This document shows, one piece after another, positions 7,908 through 15,345 of a stretch of 64,000 nt of DNA (its first letter is position 1; every line of letters starts with the position of its first letter). A program made the translations under genes and the position numbers. The notes beneath the pieces were generated by a model. The model was not told the origin of the DNA. It saw only the letters and a program-made list of their open reading frames with translations, and searched no databases. Source of the DNA: Lactobacillales bacterium (GTDB taxonomy: Bacteria; Bacillota_I; Bacilli_A; RF39; UBA660); the NCBI GenBank assembly GCA_015059545.1, contig SVAG01000001.1, positions 231,381 through 295,380 of the forward strand, read 5' to 3'.

Positions 7908-7971
7908 AATTGCTTTTTCTAAGGATTTATTATAAAATTATAATAGGAATAAACTAGAAAAGGGTGTTAAT

Positions 7972-10101
7972 ATGAAGCTAAATAAAAAAGGATTTGTATC
8001 TACTGCAGTATTATATTCATTATTATTACTTTTTTTAGCATTAATATTAGGTTTATTAGCACTTCTTTCAAATAGAAAACAAATACTAGATAAATTAAAA
8101 GGTGACATTAAATCAGAAATAAATCAAACTAAAAATTTTACCTATTATAAAAATGGAACAGCAATATATTATAATCCTGTAACAGGTAAAATATGTGGAA
8201 ATTATAGTGAAGAAAATAGTAAGACAGGTGTAACAGAAGGTTGTTTAAAATGGTATGTCTTTAATGATAATAAAAATAGTGCAACTGTAAATATGATATT
8301 AGATCATAATACAAGTGGAAATGTTGCTTGGGCTTCATTAGAAGACTATATTGAAGTAGGTGGAACAGAAGAAGAATATGGAGAAAACGGAAAGAATATT
8401 AAAGGACCATTAACTGTAACAAAAAGATTAAATGAAGATACAGAAAATTGGAAAAATAAGGCAAGGTTAATATCAGCAGATGAAATAGCTAAAATAACAG
8501 GAGCTGCTGAAATATTAAAATGGAGTTCAAATAAAACTTATGGGACAAATATTGAAACTGAGTCATCATGGTTTTATTTAGATGGTGTAGGTACAACATA
8601 TACAGAATGGCAAAAACAAGTAGCAAACGAAACAACAAAATCAAAATATGCATGGCTTTTTGATAATAATGGTGGATGTAAAAACTATGGATGTAATTTT
8701 GAAGACAATGTTAAATATCCATATGATACAAAAGATAGTGAAAATACAAGTGCAATATGGGGATATTGGACAAGTACACCTCTTAATGGTATTTCAAAAG
8801 AATATGCATGGTATATATCAACAAATGGAAATTTAGGAAATAAACCTGTATCAATGAATGATACTCGTGGAGTTCGTCCAGTAATAACAGTATCTAAAAA
8901 AGATATATATACTCAATATAAAGAAACATTACTAAATGGAACAGATCCTGTTTATAGTGATAATTTAATACCAGTAACAATCGCAGATAATGGAACAGTA
9001 ACAAAAGCAGATACTTCAGTAGAATGGTATAAATATGAAAATAAAAAATGGGCAAATGCCGTAATATTAAATGATGAATCAAAAACATTTAATAATGGAG
9101 AAGTAATTCCAGAAAGTGATATAGAATCATACTTTGTATGGATACCAAGATACAAATATCAAATATTTGATTTAGGTACTTATGAAACATACTCAGGAAC
9201 AATTCAACCTGATGAAAATAATGCAAAAGAAATACAAATAGTATTTGAAAATAAAGGAACAGCGATTTCAAATGGTAATGCAGTTGGAGAATATTTATCA
9301 CATCCAGCATTCCAAGCATTTGATACAAACGGACTTTGGGTAGGAAAATTTGAAACAACAGGAAGTATAGATAGTTTAACAATAAAACCTAGTGTAGCAT
9401 CAATTAGAAGCCAAAATGTAAGTACAATGTTTACAAAAGCACTTGCGTATAAGCAAGAAAATAAATCACATATGATGAAAAATACTGAGTGGGGAGCAGT
9501 CGCATACCTATCACATTCAAAATACGGAATAAATAAAGAAATAAATATAAATAACAATAGTAGTTATTTAACAGGATATAGTGCAGTGGATGGAACAGAC
9601 CAATCTAAATATCCTGGAACGTATGGAACAGATTCAAGTGTAACATTAGTTTATAATACTGATACAGGATATAAAGCTAGTACAACAGGAAATATAACAG
9701 GTGTTTATGATATGAGTGGTGGAGCACATGAATATATGGCTTCATATATGGATGGACAATTAGGTAGTAGTGGATTTACAAGTGATCCAATAACAGAATA
9801 TGGAAAAGAATATTTTGATAAATATAGTAATACAAGTACATGGACAAGTTTTAATAATAGAATTTTAGGAGATGCGACTGGAGAAATGGGACCATTTTAT
9901 CAATATGCCGATGGTGATGGAACAACAAGAAATCATAATGATTGGTATGCAGACATTTCCGGCTTTGTTGACTCTTCTCGCCCTTGGTTCATCCGTGGCG
10001 GTGATTTCAGCAATGGAGTTCTTACAAGTCAGTTTTACTTTTCTAGAGCATCTGGAAGTTATGGAAATGGTGTTGGGTTCCGCTTAGTCTTAACAAAATA
10101 A
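7972..10101 (+). CDS. Prepilin-like anchored 709-residue protein with lectin-like/FGE-like C-terminal domain
   Basis: Residues 4-34 form a type IV prepilin-like head: KKGF followed by a long hydrophobic helix, but with VSTAVLYS in place of the usual TxxELL. Module A (about 55-310) has paired cysteines (KIC...GCLKWYVF), ARLISADEIAKITGA, YWTSTP and GVRPVITVSK. The same module occurs in the protein at 42523-44169. Module B (about 330-709) ends with MSGGAHEYM, RPWFIRGGDF and VGFRLVL, the pattern of formylglycine-generating-enzyme/C-type-lectin folds used as receptor domains. The enzyme's catalytic cysteines are not evident, so binding rather than catalysis is likely. The last 150 bases have a different composition. 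RBS AAAAGGGTG precedes ATG 7972. Confidence 0.75.
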   Translation: MKLNKKGFVSTAVLYSLLLLFLALILGLLALLSNRKQILDKLKGDIKSEINQTKNFTYYKNGTAIYYNPVTGKICGNYSEENSKTGVTEGCLKWYVFNDNKNSATVNMILDHNTSGNVAWASLEDYIEVGGTEEEYGENGKNIKGPLTVTKRLNEDTENWKNKARLISADEIAKITGAAEILKWSSNKTYGTNIETESSWFYLDGVGTTYTEWQKQVANETTKSKYAWLFDNNGGCKNYGCNFEDNVKYPYDTKDSENTSAIWGYWTSTPLNGISKEYAWYISTNGNLGNKPVSMNDTRGVRPVITVSKKDIYTQYKETLLNGTDPVYSDNLIPVTIADNGTVTKADTSVEWYKYENKKWANAVILNDESKTFNNGEVIPESDIESYFVWIPRYKYQIFDLGTYETYSGTIQPDENNAKEIQIVFENKGTAISNGNAVGEYLSHPAFQAFDTNGLWVGKFETTGSIDSLTIKPSVASIRSQNVSTMFTKALAYKQENKSHMMKNTEWGAVAYLSHSKYGINKEININNNSSYLTGYSAVDGTDQSKYPGTYGTDSSVTLVYNTDTGYKASTTGNITGVYDMSGGAHEYMASYMDGQLGSSGFTSDPITEYGKEYFDKYSNTSTWTSFNNRILGDATGEMGPFYQYADGDGTTRNHNDWYADISGFVDSSRPWFIRGGDFSNGVLTSQFYFSRASGSYGNGVGFRLVLTK
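9955..10095 (+). other. 3' coding segment of shifted composition, candidate DGR variable repeat
   Basis: Within the gene above, 31 of 60 bases at 9961-10020 are G or C, about twice the local level. The segment uses CGC, CGT, TTC, ATC and GGC codons that are rare elsewhere in the window. It encodes the ligand-facing end of the lectin-like fold (RPWFIRGGDF...VGFRLVL). At positions that vary in this fold, many codons end in C or T (TTC, AGC, GTT, CTT, TAC, TCT), as expected if they arose from AAC/AAT template codons by adenine mutagenesis. No reverse transcriptase or template repeat is in the window. Confidence 0.45.
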
Positions 10102-10113
10102 TATAAAAAAATT

Positions 10114-10142
10114 AAAATTATCTTAAAAAAGATAATTTTTTT
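10114..10142 (+). terminator. Terminator after large prepilin-like gene
   Basis: AAAATTATCTT (10114-10124), loop AAAA, AAGATAATTTT (10129-10139), T run. Confidence 0.88.
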
Positions 10143-10151
10143 AATGTCTTA

Positions 10152-10180
10152 TTGTAATACGAACAATTGTATATTATAAT
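10152..10180 (+). promoter_or_regulatory. Promoter of the RhuM-Doc leader
   Basis: TTGTAA (10152-10157), 17-base spacer, perfect TATAAT (10175-10180). Transcription would start near 10187, giving a leader of about 155 bases. Confidence 0.65.
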
Positions 10181-10186
10181 ATAAAT

Positions 10187-10341
10187 GTATGAAGACTTAA
10201 CTCTCCATAGTAGGGAGTGTGTATGTATTAACTTGAATATTAGTATAAGCAAAATAAATATGAAAGGAGAAGACTTTTAGTAATAAAAGTTCTAGAGTAA
10301 CAAAACATTACGCTCTAGTTATTAGAATGGAGGTAATTTTT
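10187..10341 (+). promoter_or_regulatory. Structured 5' leader upstream of the RhuM-Doc gene
   Basis: Three hairpins can be drawn: CTCC/GGAG near 10203-10217; ACTTTTA (10273-10279) with TAAAAGT (10284-10290) closed by the GNRA-type loop GTAA; and CTAGAG+TAA (10292-10300) with TTA+CTCTAG (10308-10318) around CAAAACA. No T run follows the hairpins, so they are not simple terminators. The octamer GAAGACTT occurs twice (10191 and 10270). I do not recognise a known riboswitch. The leader could be a cis-regulatory RNA or a small RNA partner. Confidence 0.45.
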
Positions 10342-11274
10342 TTGAAAAATGAAATAATAATATTTGAAAATCAAAATGTAAAATTAGAAGTAAATATGAA
10401 AGATGATACAGTATGGTTATCATTAAATCAAATAGCAGAATTATTCGGAAGAGACAAATCGGTAATTTCTAGACATTTAAAGAAATCTTTTGAAGAAGAA
10501 TTAGATGATTCAGCTGTTGCAAATTTTGCAACAACTGCTTCTGATGGTAAAACATATAATGTAGAGTATTATAATTTAGATGCTATTATATCAGTTGGGT
10601 ATAGAGTTAAATCAAAAAATGGTATTATCTTTAGAAAATGGGCTAATAAAATATTAAAAGATTATATGTTAAAAGGTTATGCTGTAAATCAAAAGAGATT
10701 AGGCTATTTAGAAAAGACAGTTAAATTAATAAATATAGCTAATAGAGTAGATGAAGAATTAAATGATAAAGAAGCTAAAGAAATACTAAAAGTAATCGGA
10801 GAATATTCAAAAGCATTAGATTTATTAGATGATTATGATCATAAAACAGTAAAAAAACAAAAAGGGAATAATAGTGATAAAAAAATAGAATACGAAGAAT
10901 GCTTAAATATTATAAATACATTAAAGTTTAATGAAAATAGTAATTTATTTGCACTAGAAAGAGATAAAGGATTAAAATCAATTATTGCAGATATATATCA
11001 AACATTTGATAATAAAGATGTATATGAAACACTAGAAGAAAAAGCCGCTAATTTATTATATTTAGTAGTTAAAGATCATGTATTTATAGATGGCAATAAA
11101 AGAATAGCAGCAACTCTATTTATATATTTTCTAAATTTTTATAATATACTTTATAAAGAAAATAAAAAATTAATAGATAATAATACATTAACAGCTTTAA
11201 CACTTCTAATTGCTCAGTCTAATCCAAAAGAAAAAGATATATTAGTTGATTTAGTAACAAATTTCTTAAATTAA
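10342..11274 (+). CDS. RhuM-family protein fused to a Doc/Fic domain
   Basis: The 310-residue product has an N-terminal RhuM (virulence protein) domain (about 1-110), with LSLNQIAELFGRDKSVISRHL as a helix-turn-helix and YYNLDAIISVGYRVKSKNG. The C-terminal part (about 175-310) is a Fic/Doc domain with HVFIDGNKRIAAT, matching the Doc-type motif HxFxDGNKR. NKR in place of NGR suggests kinase-like Doc activity rather than AMPylation. TTG 10342 is the likely start: GGAGG at 10329-10333 is correctly spaced, and the in-frame ATG at 10327 overlaps that site. Such fusions are typical of defence or toxin-antitoxin genes. No partner gene adjoins it, so the RhuM half or the leader may restrain the Doc half. 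Confidence 0.8.
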   Translation: MKNEIIIFENQNVKLEVNMKDDTVWLSLNQIAELFGRDKSVISRHLKKSFEEELDDSAVANFATTASDGKTYNVEYYNLDAIISVGYRVKSKNGIIFRKWANKILKDYMLKGYAVNQKRLGYLEKTVKLINIANRVDEELNDKEAKEILKVIGEYSKALDLLDDYDHKTVKKQKGNNSDKKIEYEECLNIINTLKFNENSNLFALERDKGLKSIIADIYQTFDNKDVYETLEEKAANLLYLVVKDHVFIDGNKRIAATLFIYFLNFYNILYKENKKLIDNNTLTALTLLIAQSNPKEKDILVDLVTNFLN

Positions 11275-11280
11275 GTATAT

Positions 11281-11301
11281 AAAAAAAGATAAAATTATCT
11301 T
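11281..11301 (-). terminator. Terminator of tmcAL (minus strand)
   Basis: AAGATA (11286-11291) and TATCTT (11296-11301) form a stem. Read on the minus strand it is followed by a T7 run. Confidence 0.6.
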
Positions 11302-12443
11302 ATTATAGGTGAGTTCTTATATTCACTTTCAATAAGTTTAATTTTATCTTTTTCATTTAATACACTAGCATATACACATGTAGTTCTAAATTCAACATCT
11401 AACATATCTGATTTAATATTAGAAAAAGTTGTAATAATAGGTATTTCTATTTCCTTTTTTATTTTATTTAAATAAGTTTGTCCTTTATAAGAAAAACCTA
11501 ATATTCTTATATATTCTATTTCAGTAAATTGTTCTGCTTCTTCTTTAGTAAAATTACATATAATATGATTAAACATTCTATTTAATTTATTATAAGTATA
11601 TCTTTTAGTTTTAACTTTTAATATAAATTCATTTAAATCTTTAGAATTGATAATATATTTTTTAAGTCTATTTTCAATACCTTCATCAACAGTTTGATAT
11701 ATAGATAAATCTTTTTCAGTTAATATTTTATATTTAAGTAAACTAAAATAATTATTATTAAACATAGGATTATCTAAATATTCTTTCGTTTTATCTGGAA
11801 CATAACTACTAATATCTTCATTATTTTCTAAAGCGTATCTAATACTAGAGGCACTAGTCATACCATCATTTAATTCTAAACTATTATAATCATTATTTCT
11901 TTTAATACTGATAGGTTCTATATCTGCTTCTTGTTTTATAATTTCTCTTATATAAGATAAAGCTAATATATCATTAGGTTTATCTATTTTTTTATTAGTT
12001 AAAGTATATATAGCTTTAGATAAAGCAGTTGGATAATTTATACCTTCACTTAAATATTCTTTTACTAGTTTATCATATTTTTTATTATTAAGTTGAATAT
12101 CAGCTATTTCTTTTAGCTTTTCTATATTATTAGATTCACTACCAAATACAATACAATCTACATTTAATTGATCCAATATTTCAATACTGGCTTTCGCAAA
12201 TTTATCCGCACTTTCAGTTGCAAATACATATGGAAGTTCAATAACAATATCAACTCCATAATGAAGAGCAATTTCTGTTTTATCCCATTTATTAATGATA
12301 CTTACGTCTCCTCTTTGAGTAAAATTACCACTCATAACTAAAATAATAATATGATCTGGATATAATTCCTTAACTTTATTAACATGATATAAATGTCCAT
12401 TATGAAATGGATTATACTCACAAATTATTCCAACACTTTTCAT
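11295..12443 (-). CDS. tmcAL: tRNA(Met) cytidine acetate ligase TmcAL
   Basis: A 382-residue member of the YlbM/TmcAL family. It uses acetate and ATP to make N4-acetylcytidine at the wobble position of elongator tRNA-Met. The nucleotidyltransferase motif IICEYNPFHNGHLYHV is near the N-terminus, followed by VMSGNFTQRGD and a helical domain. Start at 12443 (MKSVGIICEYN) follows AGGTGG on the minus strand; an upstream in-frame ATG would add seven residues and bury that site. It faces the yceD-rpmF operon divergently, a common order in Bacilli. Confidence 0.93.
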   Translation of the reverse strand: MKSVGIICEYNPFHNGHLYHVNKVKELYPDHIIILVMSGNFTQRGDVSIINKWDKTEIALHYGVDIVIELPYVFATESADKFAKASIEILDQLNVDCIVFGSESNNIEKLKEIADIQLNNKKYDKLVKEYLSEGINYPTALSKAIYTLTNKKIDKPNDILALSYIREIIKQEADIEPISIKRNNDYNSLELNDGMTSASSIRYALENNEDISSYVPDKTKEYLDNPMFNNNYFSLLKYKILTEKDLSIYQTVDEGIENRLKKYIINSKDLNEFILKVKTKRYTYNKLNRMFNHIICNFTKEEAEQFTEIEYIRILGFSYKGQTYLNKIKKEIEIPIITTFSNIKSDMLDVEFRTTCVYASVLNEKDKIKLIESEYKNSPIIR

Positions 12444-12476
12444 ATAACCACCTATAAGTATCATACCATATTTTTA

Positions 12477-12505
12477 TTGAAAAAAACAAATGAATATGCT
12501 ATAAT
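12477..12505 (+). promoter_or_regulatory. Promoter of yceD-rpmF
   Basis: TTGAAA (12477-12482), 17-base spacer, TATAAT (12500-12505), 19 bases before the yceD start. Confidence 0.75.
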
Positions 12506-12523
12506 TTTAAAGAGGGGATAAAT

Positions 12524-13015
12524 ATGATAATTGATTTAACAAGACTTAGAAGTGGTATTGATGAATCTGTAGATATTAATGAAATATATTCATTTGATAA
12601 AGAATATATTAGTAATACAGATTTATTAGAATTAAATGCTGTTAAAATAGAAGGTAAAATAACTAAAGATAGTTTAGATGATTTAGTTATTGATTTACAA
12701 TTAAAAGGAACAATGGTACTTCCTTGTTCAATTACATTAGAACCAGTTAATCAAGAATTTGATATAGAAATAAGTGGTAATTTACAAGAAATAGTAGAAG
12801 AAATTGAAGAAAATGATAAAAAAATTGAAAATTCTATTGATATTTTACCAATTATATGGGAAAATATATTAATGGAAATTCCCATAAAAGTTGTAAGCGA
12901 AGGAGCCAGAAATAAAAAAATTGAAGGTGACGGATGGAGACTTATAACAGATGAGAAAAGGGAGAATATAAACCCTGAGTTTCAAAAATTAAGTAAGCTA
13001 TTTGAGGAAAAGTGA
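12524..13015 (+). CDS. yceD: YceD family (DUF177) protein
   Basis: A 163-residue YceD/DUF177 protein. The family is usually encoded immediately before rpmF, as here, and in plants and bacteria is linked to 23S rRNA accumulation. The conserved core is visible: a central GTMVLPCSITLEPV strand pair, a charged linker and the C-terminal EGDGWRLITDEK. Only one of the cysteines often seen in the family (in LPCS) is present. RBS GAGGGG lies before ATG 12524. It is nine bases from rpmF, so co-transcribed. Confidence 0.85.
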   Translation: MIIDLTRLRSGIDESVDINEIYSFDKEYISNTDLLELNAVKIEGKITKDSLDDLVIDLQLKGTMVLPCSITLEPVNQEFDIEISGNLQEIVEEIEENDKKIENSIDILPIIWENILMEIPIKVVSEGARNKKIEGDGWRLITDEKRENINPEFQKLSKLFEEK

Positions 13016-13024
13016 GGTGTTAAC

Positions 13025-13231
13025 ATGTTAAAATTAGATATTCAATTATTTGCTGTTCCATTTAGAAAAACAAGTAAAACAAGTAAAAGAACTCGTCGTA
13101 CTCATTACAAAATAAGTGAAAATGGTACAACTACTTGCCCAAAATGTGGTGCAGTTGTAAGACCACATAGAGTTTGTAAAGAATGTGGAACTTATAAAGG
13201 AAAAGAAGTTATTAAAAAAGAAGAAGCTTAA
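13025..13231 (+). CDS. rpmF: Ribosomal protein L32 with N-terminal extension
   Basis: A 68-residue bL32. The canonical start of the family, AVPFRKTSK, appears at residue 10, preceded by MLKLDIQLF. No start codon lies immediately before AVP, and GAGGTG is correctly placed before ATG 13025, so the extension appears real. A zinc ribbon with CPKC and CKEC pairs is intact. CGT arginine codons appear here, in line with high expression. It is followed by a terminator. Confidence 0.95.
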   Translation: MLKLDIQLFAVPFRKTSKTSKRTRRTHYKISENGTTTCPKCGAVVRPHRVCKECGTYKGKEVIKKEEA

Positions 13232-13243
13232 TAAGCTTTTTTT
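13224..13243 (+). terminator. Terminator after rpmF
   Basis: AAGCTT (13224-13229), loop AAT, AAGCTT (13233-13238), T run; overlaps the rpmF stop. Confidence 0.75.
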
Positions 13244-13244
13244 A

Positions 13245-13273
13245 TTGTAAAAATAAAAAAAATTATATATAAT
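13245..13273 (+). promoter_or_regulatory. Promoter of prepilin gene
   Basis: TTGTAA (13245-13250), 17-base spacer, TATAAT (13268-13273), 20 bases before ATG 13293. Confidence 0.6.
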
Positions 13274-13292
13274 TAATATAGTAGGTGATGAT

Positions 13293-13667
13293 ATGAAAAA
13301 AGGATTTACAATAATAGAATTATTAGCTGTAGTAATAATTATGTCTCTTTTAATTTTAATTATATTACCAAATATACTTAATAGTGTTAGTAATAAAAGA
13401 GAAGATGTAAGTGATTCAGCAAAAAAAATGATATATGATGCTACAGATATATATATAAAAGAAAATAGTGAAATTTATCCTAATACAAGTGAATCTACTT
13501 ATTGTATTAAATTAGAAACATTAGTTAACAGTGGTAAGTTAGTAGAACCTATAAAAGATTTAAAGAACGATAAAGAAGTACCACTTAGTTATTATGTTAA
13601 ATCATCAGTTAATGAGTATAATCAATTTGATTATGAATTAGTAGAAGAATGCGAACAAACACCATAA
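13293..13667 (+). CDS. Type IV prepilin-like protein
   Basis: A 124-residue protein with a short leader and classic prepilin cleavage region KKGFTIIELLAVV, where glutamate is at mature position 5. A long hydrophobic helix and a small globular domain follow. Two cysteines (STYCIKLE and EECEQT) could form the C-terminal disulfide loop of pseudopilins. No pilus assembly ATPase, platform protein or prepilin peptidase is nearby, so it is an orphan that needs machinery encoded elsewhere. ComGC-like competence pseudopilin or minor pilin are both possible. Confidence 0.85.
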   Translation: MKKGFTIIELLAVVIIMSLLILIILPNILNSVSNKREDVSDSAKKMIYDATDIYIKENSEIYPNTSESTYCIKLETLVNSGKLVEPIKDLKNDKEVPLSYYVKSSVNEYNQFDYELVEECEQTP

Positions 13668-13680
13668 GGTGTTTTAATTT
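13657..13680 (+). terminator. Hairpin between convergent prepilin and rodA genes
   Basis: AAACACC (13657-13663), loop ATAA, GGTGTTT (13668-13674), with a T-rich tail on the + strand. The two genes end six bases apart, so it probably serves both directions. Confidence 0.6.
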
Positions 13681-14804
13681 TTATATTTTAAATTTTCATT
13701 TGATATATTAAAAATAATTCCAATCATTATCATATAACTAAGAAGACTAGAACCACCATAACTTATAAAAGGTAAAGTTATACCAGTAATAGGCATCAAT
13801 CCTATTGTCATACCTATATTTTGAAATTGTTGATATATAAGCATACCAACTATACCAGATATAATATATTTATTTATATTAGAATTAGATTTTAAAGCAG
13901 TTCCAATTAACTTAATATCAAAAAAAGCAATCAAAATAAAAAGTAATAAACTACCAATTAATCCAAAATTACTAGAAAATACTGCAAATATGAAATCAGT
14001 TTGAGGTTCAGGAAAATAAAGGGGAGTATTATTAAAACCATGTCCTAATATTCCACCACTACCAATCGAAATGAGCCCATTAGATAATTGATAGCCACTA
14101 CCGTTAGACCAATCTAGTAATCTATCAACTCTTAAAAAAAATGAAGTGCTAAAAATTTTTATAAATAAATCTTGACTTATTTTATATGTTATAACAACAC
14201 TACCAATTAATAATAATAATATACTAATAAAGATAAAAAACCACCTATATCTTATACCAGATATAAATAACATAACTAAAGTAATTAAAAGATAAATTAA
14301 AACAACACCTGTATCAGGTTGTAAGAAAGTTAAAACACTAGGAATTAATACAATAATCCCTATTTTTAATAAAAATAAAAACTCTTCTTTTAAACTAGGA
14401 TTTAAATAGTTATTATTGAAATCATTTATTAATTTACCGAGAATTATAATTAAAAATATTTTCATAAATTCACTAGGTTGAATAGTTCCGATACCTGGTA
14501 TAGTAAACCAACATTTCGCATTATTTATTTCTGTTCCAAATATAAGTAATAATAATAAAGATATGTTTCCGATAATATATAAAATCCATGCATATTTATA
14601 TATATTTTTATTTCCAATAAACATTATAAAAAAAATTAACAAAAAACCTACTATATACCAAATTAGTTGTTTAAATACTAACGAATTTTTACTGGAATCA
14701 AGCAAGCTTTGTGAACTATAAACAGTAATTAGACTAATAATAATAAATAAAAAAATAGAAATTAGTAAAAATTTATCAATTTTATATTTTTCTAGTAATT
14801 TCAT
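13674..14804 (-). CDS. rodA: RodA/FtsW-type SEDS glycosyltransferase
   Basis: A 376-residue integral membrane protein of the SEDS family with about ten membrane segments. Family motifs include GIGTIQPSEFMKIFL, FPEPQTDFIFAVF and NIGMTIGLMPITGITLPFISYGGSS; the last block is closest to RodA (elongation) rather than FtsW or SpoVE. It polymerises lipid II into glycan strands with a class B PBP. The start at 14804 (MKLLEKYKID) follows GTGGTGAT on the minus strand; a longer in-frame version has no ribosome binding site. Assignment to RodA over FtsW is moderately sure. Confidence 0.85.
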   Translation of the reverse strand: MKLLEKYKIDKFLLISIFLFIIISLITVYSSQSLLDSSKNSLVFKQLIWYIVGFLLIFFIMFIGNKNIYKYAWILYIIGNISLLLLLIFGTEINNAKCWFTIPGIGTIQPSEFMKIFLIIILGKLINDFNNNYLNPSLKEEFLFLLKIGIIVLIPSVLTFLQPDTGVVLIYLLITLVMLFISGIRYRWFFIFISILLLLIGSVVITYKISQDLFIKIFSTSFFLRVDRLLDWSNGSGYQLSNGLISIGSGGILGHGFNNTPLYFPEPQTDFIFAVFSSNFGLIGSLLLFILIAFFDIKLIGTALKSNSNINKYIISGIVGMLIYQQFQNIGMTIGLMPITGITLPFISYGGSSLLSYMIMIGIIFNISNENLKYKN

Positions 14805-14862
14805 AGATATCACCACTATTATGATATACAATTTTTAAGTTTATATAATAAATATATAAAAG

Positions 14863-14869
14863 TTCGACA
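14863..14869 (+). promoter_or_regulatory. Spo0A-box-like heptamer upstream of vanZ-like gene
   Basis: TTCGACA is the exact reverse complement of the 0A box TGTCGAA. It lies 8 bases before TATAAT (14878-14883) and 30 bases before the gene, where no sigma-A -35 box is seen; this suits activation by phosphorylated Spo0A. Confidence 0.45.
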
Positions 14870-14898
14870 AAATGTGTTATAATTAAATAGGTGATAAT

Positions 14899-15345
14899 AT
14901 GAAAAAGTTAAAGTTGTTACTAATCATATTATGGATGTTTATTATATTTATGTTTTCACATCAAAAAGCAGATGACTCATCTAAATTAAGCGATGGATTA
15001 ATATTAAAAACTGTAAGAATTATAGAAAAAATAACTCATAAAGAATATAGTGATGAGGAAATATTAAATAAGTTTGTAAAACCTGTTAGAAAGTTAGCTC
15101 ATTTTACAATATATTTAATATTAGGTATATTAGTATATTTATATATAAAAGAATTACAGATTAGTAAAATTTTTATAATAAGTTTATTAATATGTGTATT
15201 ATATGCAGTAAGTGATGAAATACATCAATTGTTTATAGTAGGAAGGAGTGGAAGAATATTTGATGTGTTTGTTGATTCACTTGGAAGTTTAACAGGAATA
15301 TTATTAATGAAGAAAGTAGGTAGGTTACATGAAAAAAATAAATAA
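14899..15345 (+). CDS. VanZ-like membrane protein
   Basis: A 148-residue VanZ-family protein. Typical elements are the N-terminal helix ending FMFSHQKADDSSKLS, the central KLAHFTIYLILG, and SDEIHQLFIVGRSGRIFDVFVDSLG near the C-terminus; four membrane segments are visible. VanZ of enterococci confers low-level teicoplanin resistance; most relatives have no known role, and the wall or membrane is the probable site of action. Its end overlaps the next gene by 17 bases, so the two are coupled. A Spo0A-box-like site lies upstream. Confidence 0.85.
   Translation: MKKLKLLLIILWMFIIFMFSHQKADDSSKLSDGLILKTVRIIEKITHKEYSDEEILNKFVKPVRKLAHFTIYLILGILVYLYIKELQISKIFIISLLICVLYAVSDEIHQLFIVGRSGRIFDVFVDSLGSLTGILLMKKVGRLHEKNK

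Noticed and set aside
9089-9557. Two overlapping minus-strand frames of about 100 codons in the large prepilin-like gene
   Set aside because: Leu/Phe-rich antisense of AT-rich coding DNA, with no ribosome binding sites or domain pattern.
10185-10280. Possible 31-codon leader peptide (MYEDLTL...) before the RhuM-Doc gene
   Set aside because: Its ATG falls at or before the predicted transcription start and it has no ribosome binding site. The hairpins explain the region better.
10187-10341. DGR template repeat in the leader after the lectin-like gene
   Set aside because: I compared it by eye with 9955-10095 and saw no shared sequence. No reverse transcriptase follows.
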